Source of the DNA: Limnomonas spitsbergensis
Taxonomy: Eukaryota; Chlorophyta; Chlorophyceae; Chlamydomonadales
DNA length: 64,000 nucleotides
Assembly (NCBI GenBank): GCA_037349105.1
Contig: JAYJMM010000120.1
Location: 5,460,001-5,524,000, forward strand
Reading direction: 5' to 3'
Position 1 is the first letter of the stretch. The number at the start of each line of letters is the position of its first letter. The notes beneath the pieces were generated by a model, which worked only from the letters and a program-made list of their open reading frames with translations, was not told where the DNA came from and did not search any database. Below, piece by piece: positions 34,201 to 46,800 of this stretch. The translations under genes and the position numbers were made by a program.

Positions 34201-34667
34201 ACATGACAGTAAGAAACATGCAATTCTTCTTGGAAATTTACGAAAAGAGTGGCCCCATGTATCTAGGCATGATCACAATTCGCACTGTAAGAGACAACAT
34301 CTGGCTTTTTGCACTGTTTCTTGAGATGCACCTCCGCAGAGCCTTGCATAGTTTGTCGTACATAATACTGGCATGGGAGCAATGATACAGTTATATTTTC
34401 AGACCGACTTCGTAACGTAGGTGAGCCGATACCTCGGAAGGTCCGACCATTGTCCAACCCGTCCTCATCCCACCTTGGGTCAGTATTCTGATTCACAGAG
34501 TTAACAGTGTCTACAATTGACATGTTGACTCCCCAGTCCGGTGCAATGAGGTCATCTCCCGTTCCTCTCGCAACAAGTTCTGCTATTTGCTTGTCATCGT
34601 CATCGTCGCCCAGTGTCCATAGCTTGTCTGCAGCTTCTGAAAATCTGTCACGCAACTGTTGAAACAT
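31259..34667 (-). CDS. TOM1-like protein (VHS - GAT), ubiquitin-cargo adaptor
   Basis: Nine exons (34474-34667, 34286-34367, 34004-34114, 33802-33900, 33398-33668, 32914-33155, 32344-32450, 31783-31970, 31259-31611) join in phase to exactly 549 codons. The VHS domain covers residues about 8-165 and is built from five exons: LIAPDWGVNMSIVDTVN, KALRRCISRN, ILETCVKNC, VRDKILSMSEDYAKVL, then EHGIDFPV. After a Pro/Gln-rich linker with a poly-Q run, a GAT domain (about 334-410) reads VISNTTLLMNELLASE ... KLEDIINSLVDETQLASAL. The acidic tail holds LIDLDD (near 498), a clathrin-box-like motif. TOM1/TOL proteins bind ubiquitinated cargo at endosomes as an ESCRT-0 substitute in plants and algae, which lack HRS/STAM. 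No FYVE or ear domain is present, which excludes HRS and GGA. Confidence 0.92.
32680..32851 (+). repeat. dispersed repeat family B copy
   Basis: Contains TGCAAGCCCTGCTGCTTGGG, GATCAGGGTTTGGTTCTAAT and ends GGTGGTCTGGAGCGCATAAA. In an intron of the TOM1-like gene. Confidence 0.65.
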
Positions 34668-34873
34668 GGTGTGGTATGTAATTAGCTATCGATAGACCGG
34701 TAGGTCGAACCTCCCCTGGGGAGGTTCTACGTTGGGTTTCGAGGTGTTGCATGGTAAAAGTGGGACGGATACGGGCAGTGTGGGGGGGGCACGAGTGGGC
34801 AAGTGAGGTGGCAAGAGATGAAAGGGATGAATCAGGCAAATTGTTAAAGCAATCGAGCCCATGTAATCTTGAA
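34668..34873. promoter_or_regulatory. divergent promoter region between TOM1-like and STPG genes
   Basis: 206 bases between two start codons pointing away from each other. It contains a TAGCTATCGATAG palindrome-like patch near 34682 and a CCTCCCC-tgg-GGAGG inverted repeat near 34710-34725. No clear TATA box. Confidence 0.5.
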
Positions 34874-37800
34874 ATGAGTAACCTGCCCCCCGGTGTGAAG
34901 CCATTGACCAAGCGATATCTCGCATTGCCCCAAGGCCAAGGCAATGGCATCGACACGTTCACATTAAACGAACAGGACTTGTCTTTCGGGGAGCCCTTCA
35001 GGTACGTCGATTAAGTTGGCAAGGATATCATTTCTTGTTAGAGCTGTCCTCACCTGTCATGCTCGTAGGTTTGGGGCCCAACTGTCATTCTCAAGGAAGG
35101 CTCCAGACACAGGTAGTCAAGAGACAGTCTAAGCCATGCAGAGAGCTGCTGATAAAAATACATGCAGTGTAACCAGTTGGCCACCGATCATCTCAAAACC
35201 CTTACGAGGCGGGTGGCCTGCCTGCATTCGGTACCGGCACTGAAGTGGCACGTTGGCATGCAGGTCCCGAGTGGCTTCCAATCACTTACCTGGACCCTGC
35301 TCGGCTTTGGTTGCCATTGCAACAGCTAAAACAATCCTCTGGTCAGCAGCAACAGACCCAGCAACAGAATGCCGTGAAGGTACCATTTTGGGCACATCAA
35401 GCCCCGCAGGATTTTCCTGGCTGCCAGCAGTCACTTTCTTCCTTTCCAGACCTCATCATCATGACGTTGACATCTCATTACACAGGCCACTGTTGTGAGC
35501 CATGCTCGGGTGAATGGCCTTGAGGGCCTGCCACCACCATCTCACGTCACCATCAGCAAAGGCCTAGGCCGCAGCACATCAGGTGGGCACCAATAATTCT
35601 GTCACCACCTTGACATCCTTGTTAGTCACAGGGTTTAGGTCAGAGGTCCGAGGACGGCCGCAATCAGGGTCTCCCCACAGGGCTGCACCACGTACTTCAG
35701 TCAATTCAGTATTTCAGTCAATTAACCACCATCAGGTGGGCACCAATATTTCTGTCACCACCTTGACATGCGCTATGCAGCCACTACTGGGGATCAAAGC
35801 ATTACCGGCCTATGGCTGGTAGCCCAAGCAGCAGGTCTTACTGCATCAAGCTCCCACGGACGTAGGACATGATATGCTAAATTAGAGCTGAAGTGCGCTT
35901 AAAGAAACACTGGAGGGCACCCGTGCATGATCGTACCCCCTAGTCCCACCAAGCAAACGCAAACACGAATCCCTTACCCAAACACACTCACCCTTCTGCA
36001 AGGTGTGGTTCCTCCGGGCAAGGTGGCCGGCGTGGCAGTGCGTGAGTACGGCACAGTCGTCCCTGTCGGTTCTGATGGCTCTTACATGGTTTACGAGAGG
36101 CTGGACTATGCCGAGGCCAAGAGGCGGGCGCCCGAGGCAGCGGCGGCCATGAAACGCATGCGGGCGTTTGCGGACATCACTCACTTTGGGTCCAGGGGGA
36201 CTAACGGCCCGCAGACAGGCAGGCCAGTGGAGGTGAGAGGTGTGGCTGCACCTCATGGACATAATACAAAATAAAATAATGAAAACAAGGATGGGACACA
36301 CAGTCTCATGCTTGCGAGCCCGACCCACATGGCCCAGTTTGGGCAGACTTGCCAGATGCCCGGACATTGGTATCATTGACATAGCAAGCGGCCACTGCTG
36401 CCTGACAGGGTGTGCCCTCTGCCGGCATGGTAACATCCGGGCCGGCTTTTACAATGGGCGGCCGCGTCAAGGCTGTGCTGCCGGGCCAAGCGCTGGTCGC
36501 ACCCGGGACAGAGGACTTGCCCGGGCCAGGGTCATATAACCTCACCGAGACCACGCTCGCTGGGCCTGCCTTCACGCTGAGGGGCAGGTCGAGGGAGAAG
36601 GTTCTGGAGCATGTTCCCGGTCCTGGAGCGTATGAGGGGACGGCTGGGGGAAGGCGAGTGTTGGGTCATCAGCTAGGCAGCACGAGAGGTGCAGAAAAGG
36701 GCACTGCTGAGTGGGGGTACCTGCATTGATGGGTTCTTAGAATGCTCCGAACCCTGAACCCTAGATACAAAAAGGAATAACAGCATACAGCAGGGCTGCA
36801 CTTGCCGGCCGTCCCTTGTGGCATCCTTGTGGCACTTACTGGCATCCTTGTGACATCCTTAATGGCATCCTTGTGGCATCCTTGTAGTATCCTTGTGGCA
36901 TCCCAGTGACATCCTTGTGGCATCCCTGTGACATTTATCCCAGTGGTACTCCTGCGGCTGCTCCCTGGCACTGTGTGCTGCAGCCTTGGCGGTGGGCCCG
37001 CTTTCACCATCTGTTCCAAAGCTCAAGACCGAGTGGAGGATCTGCCAGGGCCTGGGGAATACAACCTCAGGAGTGACAGCAGGACAGGTGCGTGACGCTT
37101 TGAAACCAGGTGCAGCCTGATCTCATCCACCTGCTCCGATACCTGCGCCACTCTTTCTCTCTGCTTGCAATCTGTGCCACTGTTTATTTTGGGGTGATTC
37201 AGCTACATTTCAGCTACATCATGGATTGTGGTCATAGAGGCATGGTGCAGGCTGAGGATGGTTTAGGTTAGGTCCCCATCGGCCCTGTTGTGGCCGCCTG
37301 GTGGCCTGCCAAAGGTGGTCTGGCCCGCACTGGAATCTGCACTGGTGTCTGTGACCCGACCTTGGAACCCTCACCCAGGTCCGGCATGGACCAGGATGGG
37401 CAGGCTCAAGGGTGGTTGCCTGGTGGACGCCTGAAGGTGGTCAGTTGCACACTAAACTAATCAAATAGACTATACCGGCAGAATAACTAAATAAGCAATA
37501 CAATTGCCCTCCAACCAGGTCCGGCAATCACCATGATGGGCCGACCGAGACCGGCCGCAATAGACGTTCTTCCGGGTCCTTCTGACTACCAGAAGGCAGC
37601 TCCGGCAGGCTGGGACAGGCCCGCCTTCACCATCCAGGGCAGGTGTGTGTGGGGGGGAGGGGAAGACGCGTTCAGCAGTGGAGGGTGGTGCTGCCCTGCA
37701 AGGATCTGGTCAAAGATCTCAGAAACCTGTATGGCAAAAGGCTGACCAGAGCTGACAACAGCCCCTGGGTTTCCCCCCCAGTCTGCTCTGCCTGACCCTG

Positions 37801-40800
37801 ACTCGAAAAAGGCTGTGAGAGGTTGCTTCAACTTTGCAGCAACAACAGCAACAACAGGCTGATTTGAGCTGATCTGAGCTGATTGCATCACACCCTGTCA
37901 GGCACGATGCGCGGCCCAAGGCGGGTCCAGCTCCCGGCGAGTACGAGGTTACAGAGGCGTGGCGGAGTGGCGCTGCCTTCAGCCTCACCGGCAGGCCTCA
38001 GGTGACCCCTAGCGCATGGCTGTTGTAGCGTTCTTACCAGTTAGGCCAAAGGATGCAGATGTCGTGAACGTCCAAGGTTTTTAGGGTCATAACAGCGGGA
38101 TGCCGGGAGGCTTTCAGGAGCACGTCGCAACGACCTCTTGCTCCCGGGGGCCAACGTAACCCCAGCCTCAGAGCACTGCACTGATCCATTTGTGCCATGC
38201 ACTTCCATTTGTGCTATATATCCATTTGTGCCATGCACCTCCATTTGTGCTATATATCCATTTGTGCCATGCACCTCCATTTGTGCTATACCGGTATATC
38301 CATTTGTGCCATACACCTCTGCGTCACTGAGGATAGAGAGAGAGGGGTGCAAGAAGAGGTGCCACCTGTTTCATGTCGATCCCCGCCCCTGTGCTCTCCC
38401 ATCACCCCTATGAGCCACTGTGCCGTCCAAGGGGTATCCCTCCTGCAGCCCAGCTCTTCCTGGCCTTCCTGCTGATCCTCTAATGCATACCATTGTCAGG
38501 TCCGTGCACCTGAGGACTCCCCCGGGCCAGGCACCTACCACTTGGGCAGGCCAGCTGCACCTGCCGCACCTGCGTACACCATCGGCACTCTGCCTCTGGA
38601 GCCATTTGACCCAGGCTCTCCCGGTCCTGGGGAATACCACAGGTAAGCAGCTGCAGAGCAACACCAAGAGACAGTCTCTCATCCTCACGGCTTCCTCACA
38701 GCTTCCTGTCCCCCTGGCCTCCTCTTGACCTGGGCAAAATACCGACCTGGGCAAAATACCGCAAAGCACGAACCAGTGCTCCTCAAAACCGAGAATGCAG
38801 GGTCGCAAGAAATGCAAACACTCTTTCCCGGCTATAAACAATCACCTGTCCTCTCTAGCTCACATAGGACCGCTTCCATGCCCGACTTCTCTCCAGGGTC
38901 ATTGTAGGGTGCTTCAGCTAGTACACTTCAGCTACAAACCGGCATTTGGCTAGCAAGGGGGGGTGCAGCAAGGTGCCCCGCTGCCTGGGCCACCTGCTGA
39001 AGGCCAATCAAGTTTTGGTCCCCATCGGCGCTGTGGTGGCCGCCCAGCAGCCCCCCAAAGGTGGTATTGCATGCATTGAACGAACACCGCACCTGCCCCC
39101 CGCACCGCACTCCACCATGCAGGCCCTTGGATGTATCAGCCCCCGCCTTCACCATGCGCCACAAGCCAGCACCTGTCAGGTCGGAGTTGGAAGAGGTGCC
39201 TGGTCCCGGAGCCTACAACACCAACATGGATGCACCAGGCAGCCCGTCAGCTCCCGCTTACACTTTCAGAGCTCGTGTGGCTGAGCCCACTGGGGGTGGT
39301 GTGGCGGAGGGTCCTGGGCCAGGTGCTTACGAGGCGCCCGGCTTGGAGGCTGGCCCGGCTTACACGATCGCGTCGCGCCCGGCTCAAGGTGATCATGGGA
39401 TGACGCACAATTCCAATTATGGCATGTATGCAGATGGATGGGGCATCTCTTTCCCTGGCTTTGCCTCTGCTGACCTCCATTCTTGAAAAATGCATTGATT
39501 GGGCCTCTGTCAGGGTGCTGCACTTCAGGCAGCAATTGCTCTCTGATGAGTGATGATGCCAACCTCCTGTCCTTTTCTATAAAGACTGATCTACTATCCA
39601 TAGGTAACAAATAAAGCATCTTAACAAACTATGGTTCTGCTCCCCACTCCTTGCAGGCCAGCTGCCCGCCTCCCCAGGCCCTGCTGACTACCTGTTACTG
39701 ACCCATGACAACGGGCCTGCCTTCACGATGGGCATGCGCCCCCTGGCAAGTAGCGGGGCACCTGTCCCTCTCTGGTGCAGTACGCACAGCCCAGTAGCAG
39801 GAGGTTAGCCTGCATTCTCACGATGGGCATGCGCCCCCTTGCAAGTAGCGGGGCACCTGTCCCTCTAGTTCTAAATCTAGAACTAGTCAAATAAGCTTGT
39901 TTGTATGTTATATATTTAAATTAAATTAAGAAAAACGGAATCTTCTGGTGCAATACGCAGAGCCCGGTAGCGGGAGGTTAGCCTGCCTTCTCACCAGACA
40001 CAATGTCAGCTCACACCGCATGATTCTGCATGTGCTGCTGCTGCTTGCGCTTTCTATATTTCGATGACCTATATTTCGACGCCCAGTGGGGTTATCTCCC
40101 GCCCCTCTCAGTGGCCTGCTTTTCAGCAGGGGTGTGAGGGTGACCTGTTAGCCCTGTCGGCTCATCTTCCACCCCTCTCACTGGCTTGCTGTTGAGCAGG
40201 AGCGTGAGGATGATCTGCCTGCACCCGGAGAGTACGAGATCTCCCGGGACAGCTGGCGCCAGGGCCCCGCGTACAGCATGAGGGCACTGCCGCCTGCAGC
40301 CCCAATGGATCGGCCCGGAAGTCCAGGTTGTGTCCTATTCTCAGCATGGCACATGACATGCGTCACAATAGTCGCCTCGTGTCTTGGAGCACGCACTACT
40401 TACCACCGACACACATTGCTTTCCTAAGCTCTAATCTCATATACATCAGAATCGTGTCATTTCATCTCTGGTGGGTACCCTTGGCCTGTGCCTCTCATGC
40501 ATCTTGCACATCTTGACCTTCTTGTGCGTTCTCTCATAGCGGCAACGAATACACCCACCCACATGGGGTATCTCTTGGCCTGTAGTCCATGTTCATGTTG
40601 CTCATCATGTGACCCTTCTTGCAGCAGCTACTGGCACACCCTCCTGGATGGGGTCTCCCTTGGCCTGTAGTCCCGTTCATGTTCATGTTGTTCATCCTGT
40701 GCTCCTTATTGCCGTAGCTATTTGTACACCCTCCTAGTTGGGGGCTCCCTTGGCCTGTAGTCCCGTTCATCTTGTACACCCTCTCAAAGCAGCTTCCTGC

Positions 40801-43800
40801 ACACCCTTATCAGGACCTGGAGAGTACTGCATTAAGCCGGGCCCTCGGGGACCTGCCTTCTCTATGCCTGGGAAGGCAGTGGAGGTGATAGAGGACCTGC
40901 CTGGGCCTGCAGACTACGAGCTGCCCTCAGGGCTGGAGCGCGGCCCGGCCTTCAGCATCCAGGGCAGGTATCAAGAGAAGGCCGCGCCGCCTTCGCCGGG
41001 ACCAGGTGAGATGTGCCATGTGCTCTTGCATGCAACAGCGGCATGCCCAATAGCTCCTTTCAGAGCGGCTATGGTATTCTTCAGCATCCAGGGTAGGTAT
41101 CAAGAGAAAGCCGCGCCGCCTCCCACAGGATCAGGTGAAATGTGCCCATGCGTGCAACAATGGCAGGCCCATGATCCTTTTAAGTGAAATGCTATCCTTC
41201 AGCATATAGGGCAGGTATCAAGAGAAAGCCCGCTTTCCATGAGACCAGGTGTGACCGATTGTGAGAGATACACTGTGCTTATTTCAGGGTGTTTCAGCTA
41301 CATAGCTACTGTACATGTCAGCTACAATCCAGCTAACATTCGGCAGGTCTTGGTGCTGCTAACCTGTTGCTTACGCCACTGGCAGTGAGCCAGTGAAGGT
41401 TTAGGGCAAATGTGCCCACCCGACTGCCCCCCAAATTTGTTCTTGTTTGCACTGAAATTAAGGGTGGATGTGCCACATGCCCATGTGTGCAACAGTGGCA
41501 GACACATGCTCCTCTCAGAACCCTCCTGAACGCACTGAGCCTGGAGGATGATCCACGCCGGCATTTTGTAGATTTGATTTGCCATCCCTTGGGTATCAAT
41601 TAAGCATTTCTGTGAACCGTATATTGTCCCCTCAGGCCAGAATTTACGACCCAAACTATCTATTTCCTCCTGAATGCCTGTGCGGACGATTGATAACTAG
41701 TATTGAAATGTGTTCCAAACCTCAGACAAAGTTAACTATGAGGGAAGTTCATCCACTGTATGTAACATTTTAGTATTCCCCCTTCAGCGTCATGGTTCCA
41801 TGCAGGGTCTACAGAGCCTGGGGCCGCTTCTTCCCTCACCCCCCTTGCCCCCATCCGCACGGCAGGTGACTACCACCGCCTGCAAGCCGCTGGCCACGAG
41901 GCCCCGGCTTTCACCATGCGTGATCGACAAGCGCCCCAGGACACGGGATCCCCCGTTGGCCCCGGGCAGTACAACCCGGAGAAGGTCCTCTCCTCTGCAC
42001 CGGCCTACACCATGCGGGCTAAGACAGCAGCTGAGGACGTGCAGGGAGGGGAGTACCCAGGTGCGATACAGCTGGGAGGGCTGCTCCTTCTTAGGACTAG
42101 TGGAGGCTGACTTACGCCCTGTTCCCCAATTCCAACTGGAAGTAGCCCAGCAGCCTTGTCCTGACTGCTCAGCCGGAGGTCAGGTAGTATAACACTCCGT
42201 GTGGATGTATGGTATTTCTATTCCGCTGTATAGGGCCCGCCTTACTCTATACTGCCTGTGCCTCCGTAAAGAGATTCTGATGTTCTGTACTTACACAGTC
42301 CTTACAGAGTAAATCCGTACCTCAGTACTACAGAATGTACAAGCTCAGATATACTGCAGCAGTAGGAACGCTACAGGTAGAGTGTAACAGCCTCCTGATG
42401 CCTTCCAGCCTGGGTATCACGCCCCATCGGTGTGCCCCTCTTTTTCCCGCTCAGGGCCCGGAGCCTATACCGAAACCCATCCCATCCGCGGTCCTGCTTG
42501 GACAATGCGAGTGCAGACGCGCCCCGCGACGGAGCCGGGTGCGGACAGTCCTGGGCCTGCCCATTATGGGACGGCCTCCTCTGTGCCCGAGGGGCCTGCC
42601 TTCACTATGAGAGGGAAGATCAAGGACGTGGTGGAAGAGGTGGGTGGCACCATGTGAGGGACTGAGGGGCAAGGAAGGATGGGCTGGCAGCTTCAATGCG
42701 GGGAAAGAAATTTGCGCATTCATGACGGGTGCATGACATTGCTGCCATGGTCTCTCCTTAACCCTTAACTCTTAACCCTAAACCCTTATACCCTTTACCC
42801 TCAGCAACGTGACGAATGCATGGCGTTGTTATCTTAGTTGGTATTTCCTAAACCCTTAACCCTATGCCACATTCATGACGGGTGCATGGCATAGCTGCCT
42901 TGGTCTCTCCCAAACCCTTAACTCTTAACCCAAAACCCTTGTACCCTTAACCCTCAGCAACGTACATGACGAATGCATGGCGTTGTTATCTTAGTTGGTA
43001 TTTCCTAAACCCTTAACCCTATGCCACATTCATGACGGGTGCATGGCATAGCTGCCTTGGTCTCTCCCAAACCCTTAACTCTTAACCCTAAACCCTTGTA
43101 CCCTTAACCCTCAGCAACGTACATGACGAATGCATGGCGTTGTTATCTTAGTTGGTATTTCCTAAACCCTTAACCCTATGCCACATTCATGACGGGTGCA
43201 TGGCATAGCTGCCTTGGTCTCTCCCAAACCCTTAACTCTTAACCCTAAACCCTTGTACCCTTAACCCTCAGCAACGTACATGACGAATGCATGACGTTGT
43301 TATCTTGGTATTTCCTAAACCCTTAACCCTATGCCACATTCATGACGGGTACATGGCATTGCTGCCTTGGTCTCTCCCAAACCCTTAACTCTTAATCCTA
43401 AGCAACATACATGACGAATGCATGGCATTGTTATCTTGGTCTCTCCTTGGTTAAACCATAACCGGTGGACATGTGCATTATTGGTGCATGGCAGTTGCCT
43501 TGGCCTCTCCTAACTCCTAGACCCTAACTACATACAGGGCCAGGGAATACCAATTTTGCCTTGGCCTAGTGGATGGGTGACCCTCTGCATTTGCCATGCA
43601 ATCAACACCCATGCAATCAATGGCCATGCAATCAGCGACCATGCAATCAACGGCCATGCAAACTCTGGTTTGTGGGTCAAAGCTGCCTGCATCAAGCGAT
43701 GTGCAGCACACTTGCCCGTGCTGAGAGATGCATGCCACCAGGATAACCCGTCGGAATCAAACCCAGAGGGTGCCTTCAGGGCCTGCGTTCGTTTGTGTGA

Positions 43801-46800
43801 CGGCCTGACCTATTTTTCTGCCTTGCTTGGGAGCAGGGAGCGCCAGGTCCCGGCGACTACGCTGGAGTGGCGCAGCGCTCCGGCCCTGTCTATACCATGC
43901 GCAGCCGGCCCAAGGACCCTGATCCGCCCCCTTCACCTGGGCCGGGAGACTACCACGACAACAGGGTGGAGCGAGGTCCAGCCTTCAGCATGGCAGGGAG
44001 GTGCGGAGACAGGGCCTTGGCAGCCACTGGCTTCTCAGTCCTGAGTATACTGATGCCCTAGCTTACTGGCCATACCTTCACACTCGACCTTTCATTTATA
44101 TTGCGTTTAACCCTGTGATCTGTCTCAATCCTGTCGCTGAGCTGCCCCCCCCCTGCATTACTCTTTACTTCTGTAGGCACGAGGAGTGTGACGTGACCGG
44201 TGAGGACGTATGCATCGACCCGGATATTCCAGGCCCCGGGATCTACGGTAATCCCAACATGCCGGGCAAGGATCAGATCGGGCAGAGCGGCCTGGCCTAT
44301 ACCATGCGACCCAAGCTGCCCATCAAGGACGCCGTGCTGCCCGGGTCGGATGGGCCTGGACCAGGTGTGCTAAGCAAGGAAGCTTATTCTAATAATGCTG
44401 TCACTGGGGATCGCGAGGGAGAACGGTTGGGTTTTAGGAATCGGGAGAACATCTGACAGCGACTTCACTTTTGTTCAAGTTCTCTCCCGCCCGTTACTTC
44501 CTTCTGGTTGGATGGGTGAAGGTGTGAGTGCTCATTGATCACTATGCCCCTGAACCCCTTGTAAACAGGTGCTGGAGGCATAGGAGGCGGCGGCCCAAGT
44601 AGCCCCACTGGGCCTGCTTACACCTTAGGAGGCAGGCTTGCTCAGCCCTCATACAAGTTGAAGGTGCGACACACCTCTGCAGGCCCTCCACACCTGCATC
44701 ATTTCTTTCCGTCACACAGGGGTGGGGTTAGGAGGTTGAGAGGAGGGCAGGCATGACCTGTCCCTCCCTCCCAAGTAGCTCCACTACAGGCCCTCCACAC
44801 CTGCATCCTTTTCTTTACGTGACACAGGGGGGGGGAGGTTGAGAGGAAGGCAGACATGACCTGTCCCCCCCCTCCCAAGTAGCCCCACCACAGGCCCTCC
44901 ACACCTGCATCCTTTTACTTCCGTGACACAGAGGGGGTGGGGAAGTTATCTGCCTGCCACTGTGCTGCGTTATCCCCCGCCCCTGCTGCTGCTGCTAGTT
45001 CAGCTAGCTCAATGCATGCACCTGCGCAGGATGGCCCCGCCCCGGGTCACTATGGTAGCCCAGGGCCTGCCATGGGCGAGGGCGGGCCTGCCTTTACCCT
45101 GCTGGGGCGAGTGGAGCCTCCCAAGAAGTCCAACGAGGATGGCCCCGCCCCGGGGGAGTACGGCATCCCAGGGGACACCGGACCCGATGGGCCTGCCTTC
45201 AGCCTCGGTGGAAAGCGCAGGGACGTGAACGCGCCTGGCCACAAGGCGCTGGAACCTGGGCCTGGGCAGCACCAGGCCCTGAGCCCTGGGCCAGATGGGC
45301 CGGCGTTCAGCATGGGGAAGCGGTTCAAAAAGGGCCGACGGGCGACGGTGGCCAATCGCAACAGTGAGTAACATGCGATATGGCTGATTTTTTCCTTGTT
45401 TGTGGTTCTGATCTGTTTGACGCTGTCAATGTTCCTCTGCGATGTTCCCAAGAAAGGCTGCCATGGAGTTGAGACTCCTTGACTGGCGTTTTGATGTGAT
45501 GTTGCGATTTGACTCGCTTGACCCCCCCGCTGCTGCTGCTGCTGCTTGCCCCCTCAGTGCCTGAGCCTGGGCAGTACTTCCAGCCCATGGGGCCCTCAGG
45601 TCCAGCCCACACCTTCCCAAGCAGCAAGCGGGGAGCCGGCACGGGAGCAAGACGTGACGCCGCCGACGAGCCGGGCCCGGCCGACCATCAAGACGTCTCA
45701 GACCAGCACAGCAGCCCTGCATGGACGCTGCCGGTGCGCCGCGAGCCCCCCCGCCCATCTGACAGCCCGGGCCCAGGTGAAGGGAGGGTTGAGGATGTCA
45801 CCCAAGACATCTCCCTATGAATTTTGAAATGTCAGATCGGAGGCTTGCCAGGCCACCTTTGGGTGCCCGCTGTGTGGCCAGCCGGCCACCACTGGGCTGA
45901 TGGGGACCAAGCTTTGACCGGCCTGCGACTGATGGCCCAAGTTGAAGGGTTTGCTGCAACAGGGCCCCTCAACTGCAGGCCATGATGTAGTTGCGTTGCT
46001 ACTGATGCCGCTATGACTGAATGAAGTGCATCCCCGACCTCATCGGAACGCAGGCGAGTATAATGACGCGCAGTCCTTCCCCCGGCCTCTTGGCAGCACC
46101 GTGTCATCGTTCCTAGGGCGGCCCCGTGTCGAGTACATTGCAACGTCGTTTGGGTGAGAGCTGCAGCTGATGAGGGGCAAGGGGAAATTTCGGGCCCAGC
46201 CATGCAATGCTACGATCATGCTGCCTGGTGGCATAATGCACAATTTGCACACTGGTATTGTTTCCATCTTTTGTGGCAACCCAACGCATGAATAACACTG
46301 GATTTGGCGGTGGGTTCACTGCAACATTTACGGTCGTTTCGGTACCCTTGTGCTCATCTCCAGCCAACTCCCAACCAGCAAGCAACGAATTTCCTCCGCT
46401 CCCCTTGCCCTGCTGCCAGATATGCTGACTTGTACGGTCGCCACGATGGCTCCACTCCCAGCCACATGCGTCGGGTGACGTTTGAGGGCAGCACACGCTT
46501 CAGAGACTCCCAAGAGGTGACCGCAAGGAGCGGAGTTGCCGGAGCAGGTGCGATTGAAAAAATAAGTTTTCTTGCAACCTAGTTTGTTGGACCACCTCGG
46601 AGCATACCCAAGATGCAAGGTCCAAGATCAGGGATCTATTTAACGGATCTAAAGGCCATGTTCAGGATCAAGGATCTATGCACGGGATGTTCAGCTGCGG
46701 GGATGCAGACAAGTGTCCGCTGGCATTCATGGTGCGTGACAGGCCTGCCCCAACCTGAATGGACATGGCTTCCCCTGACTGACGCATTGTGCAGGTGAGG

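Noticed and set aside
39860..39890. Cloning-vector polylinker (TCTAGAACTAG)
   Set aside because: Only about 11 bases match a familiar XbaI-SpeI polylinker, with no further vector sequence. The segment sits inside an AT-rich insertion.
42750..43420. A true telomere or chromosome end
   Set aside because: The CCCTAAACCC blocks are short, imperfect and spaced by unique sequence, and STPG exons continue on both sides.
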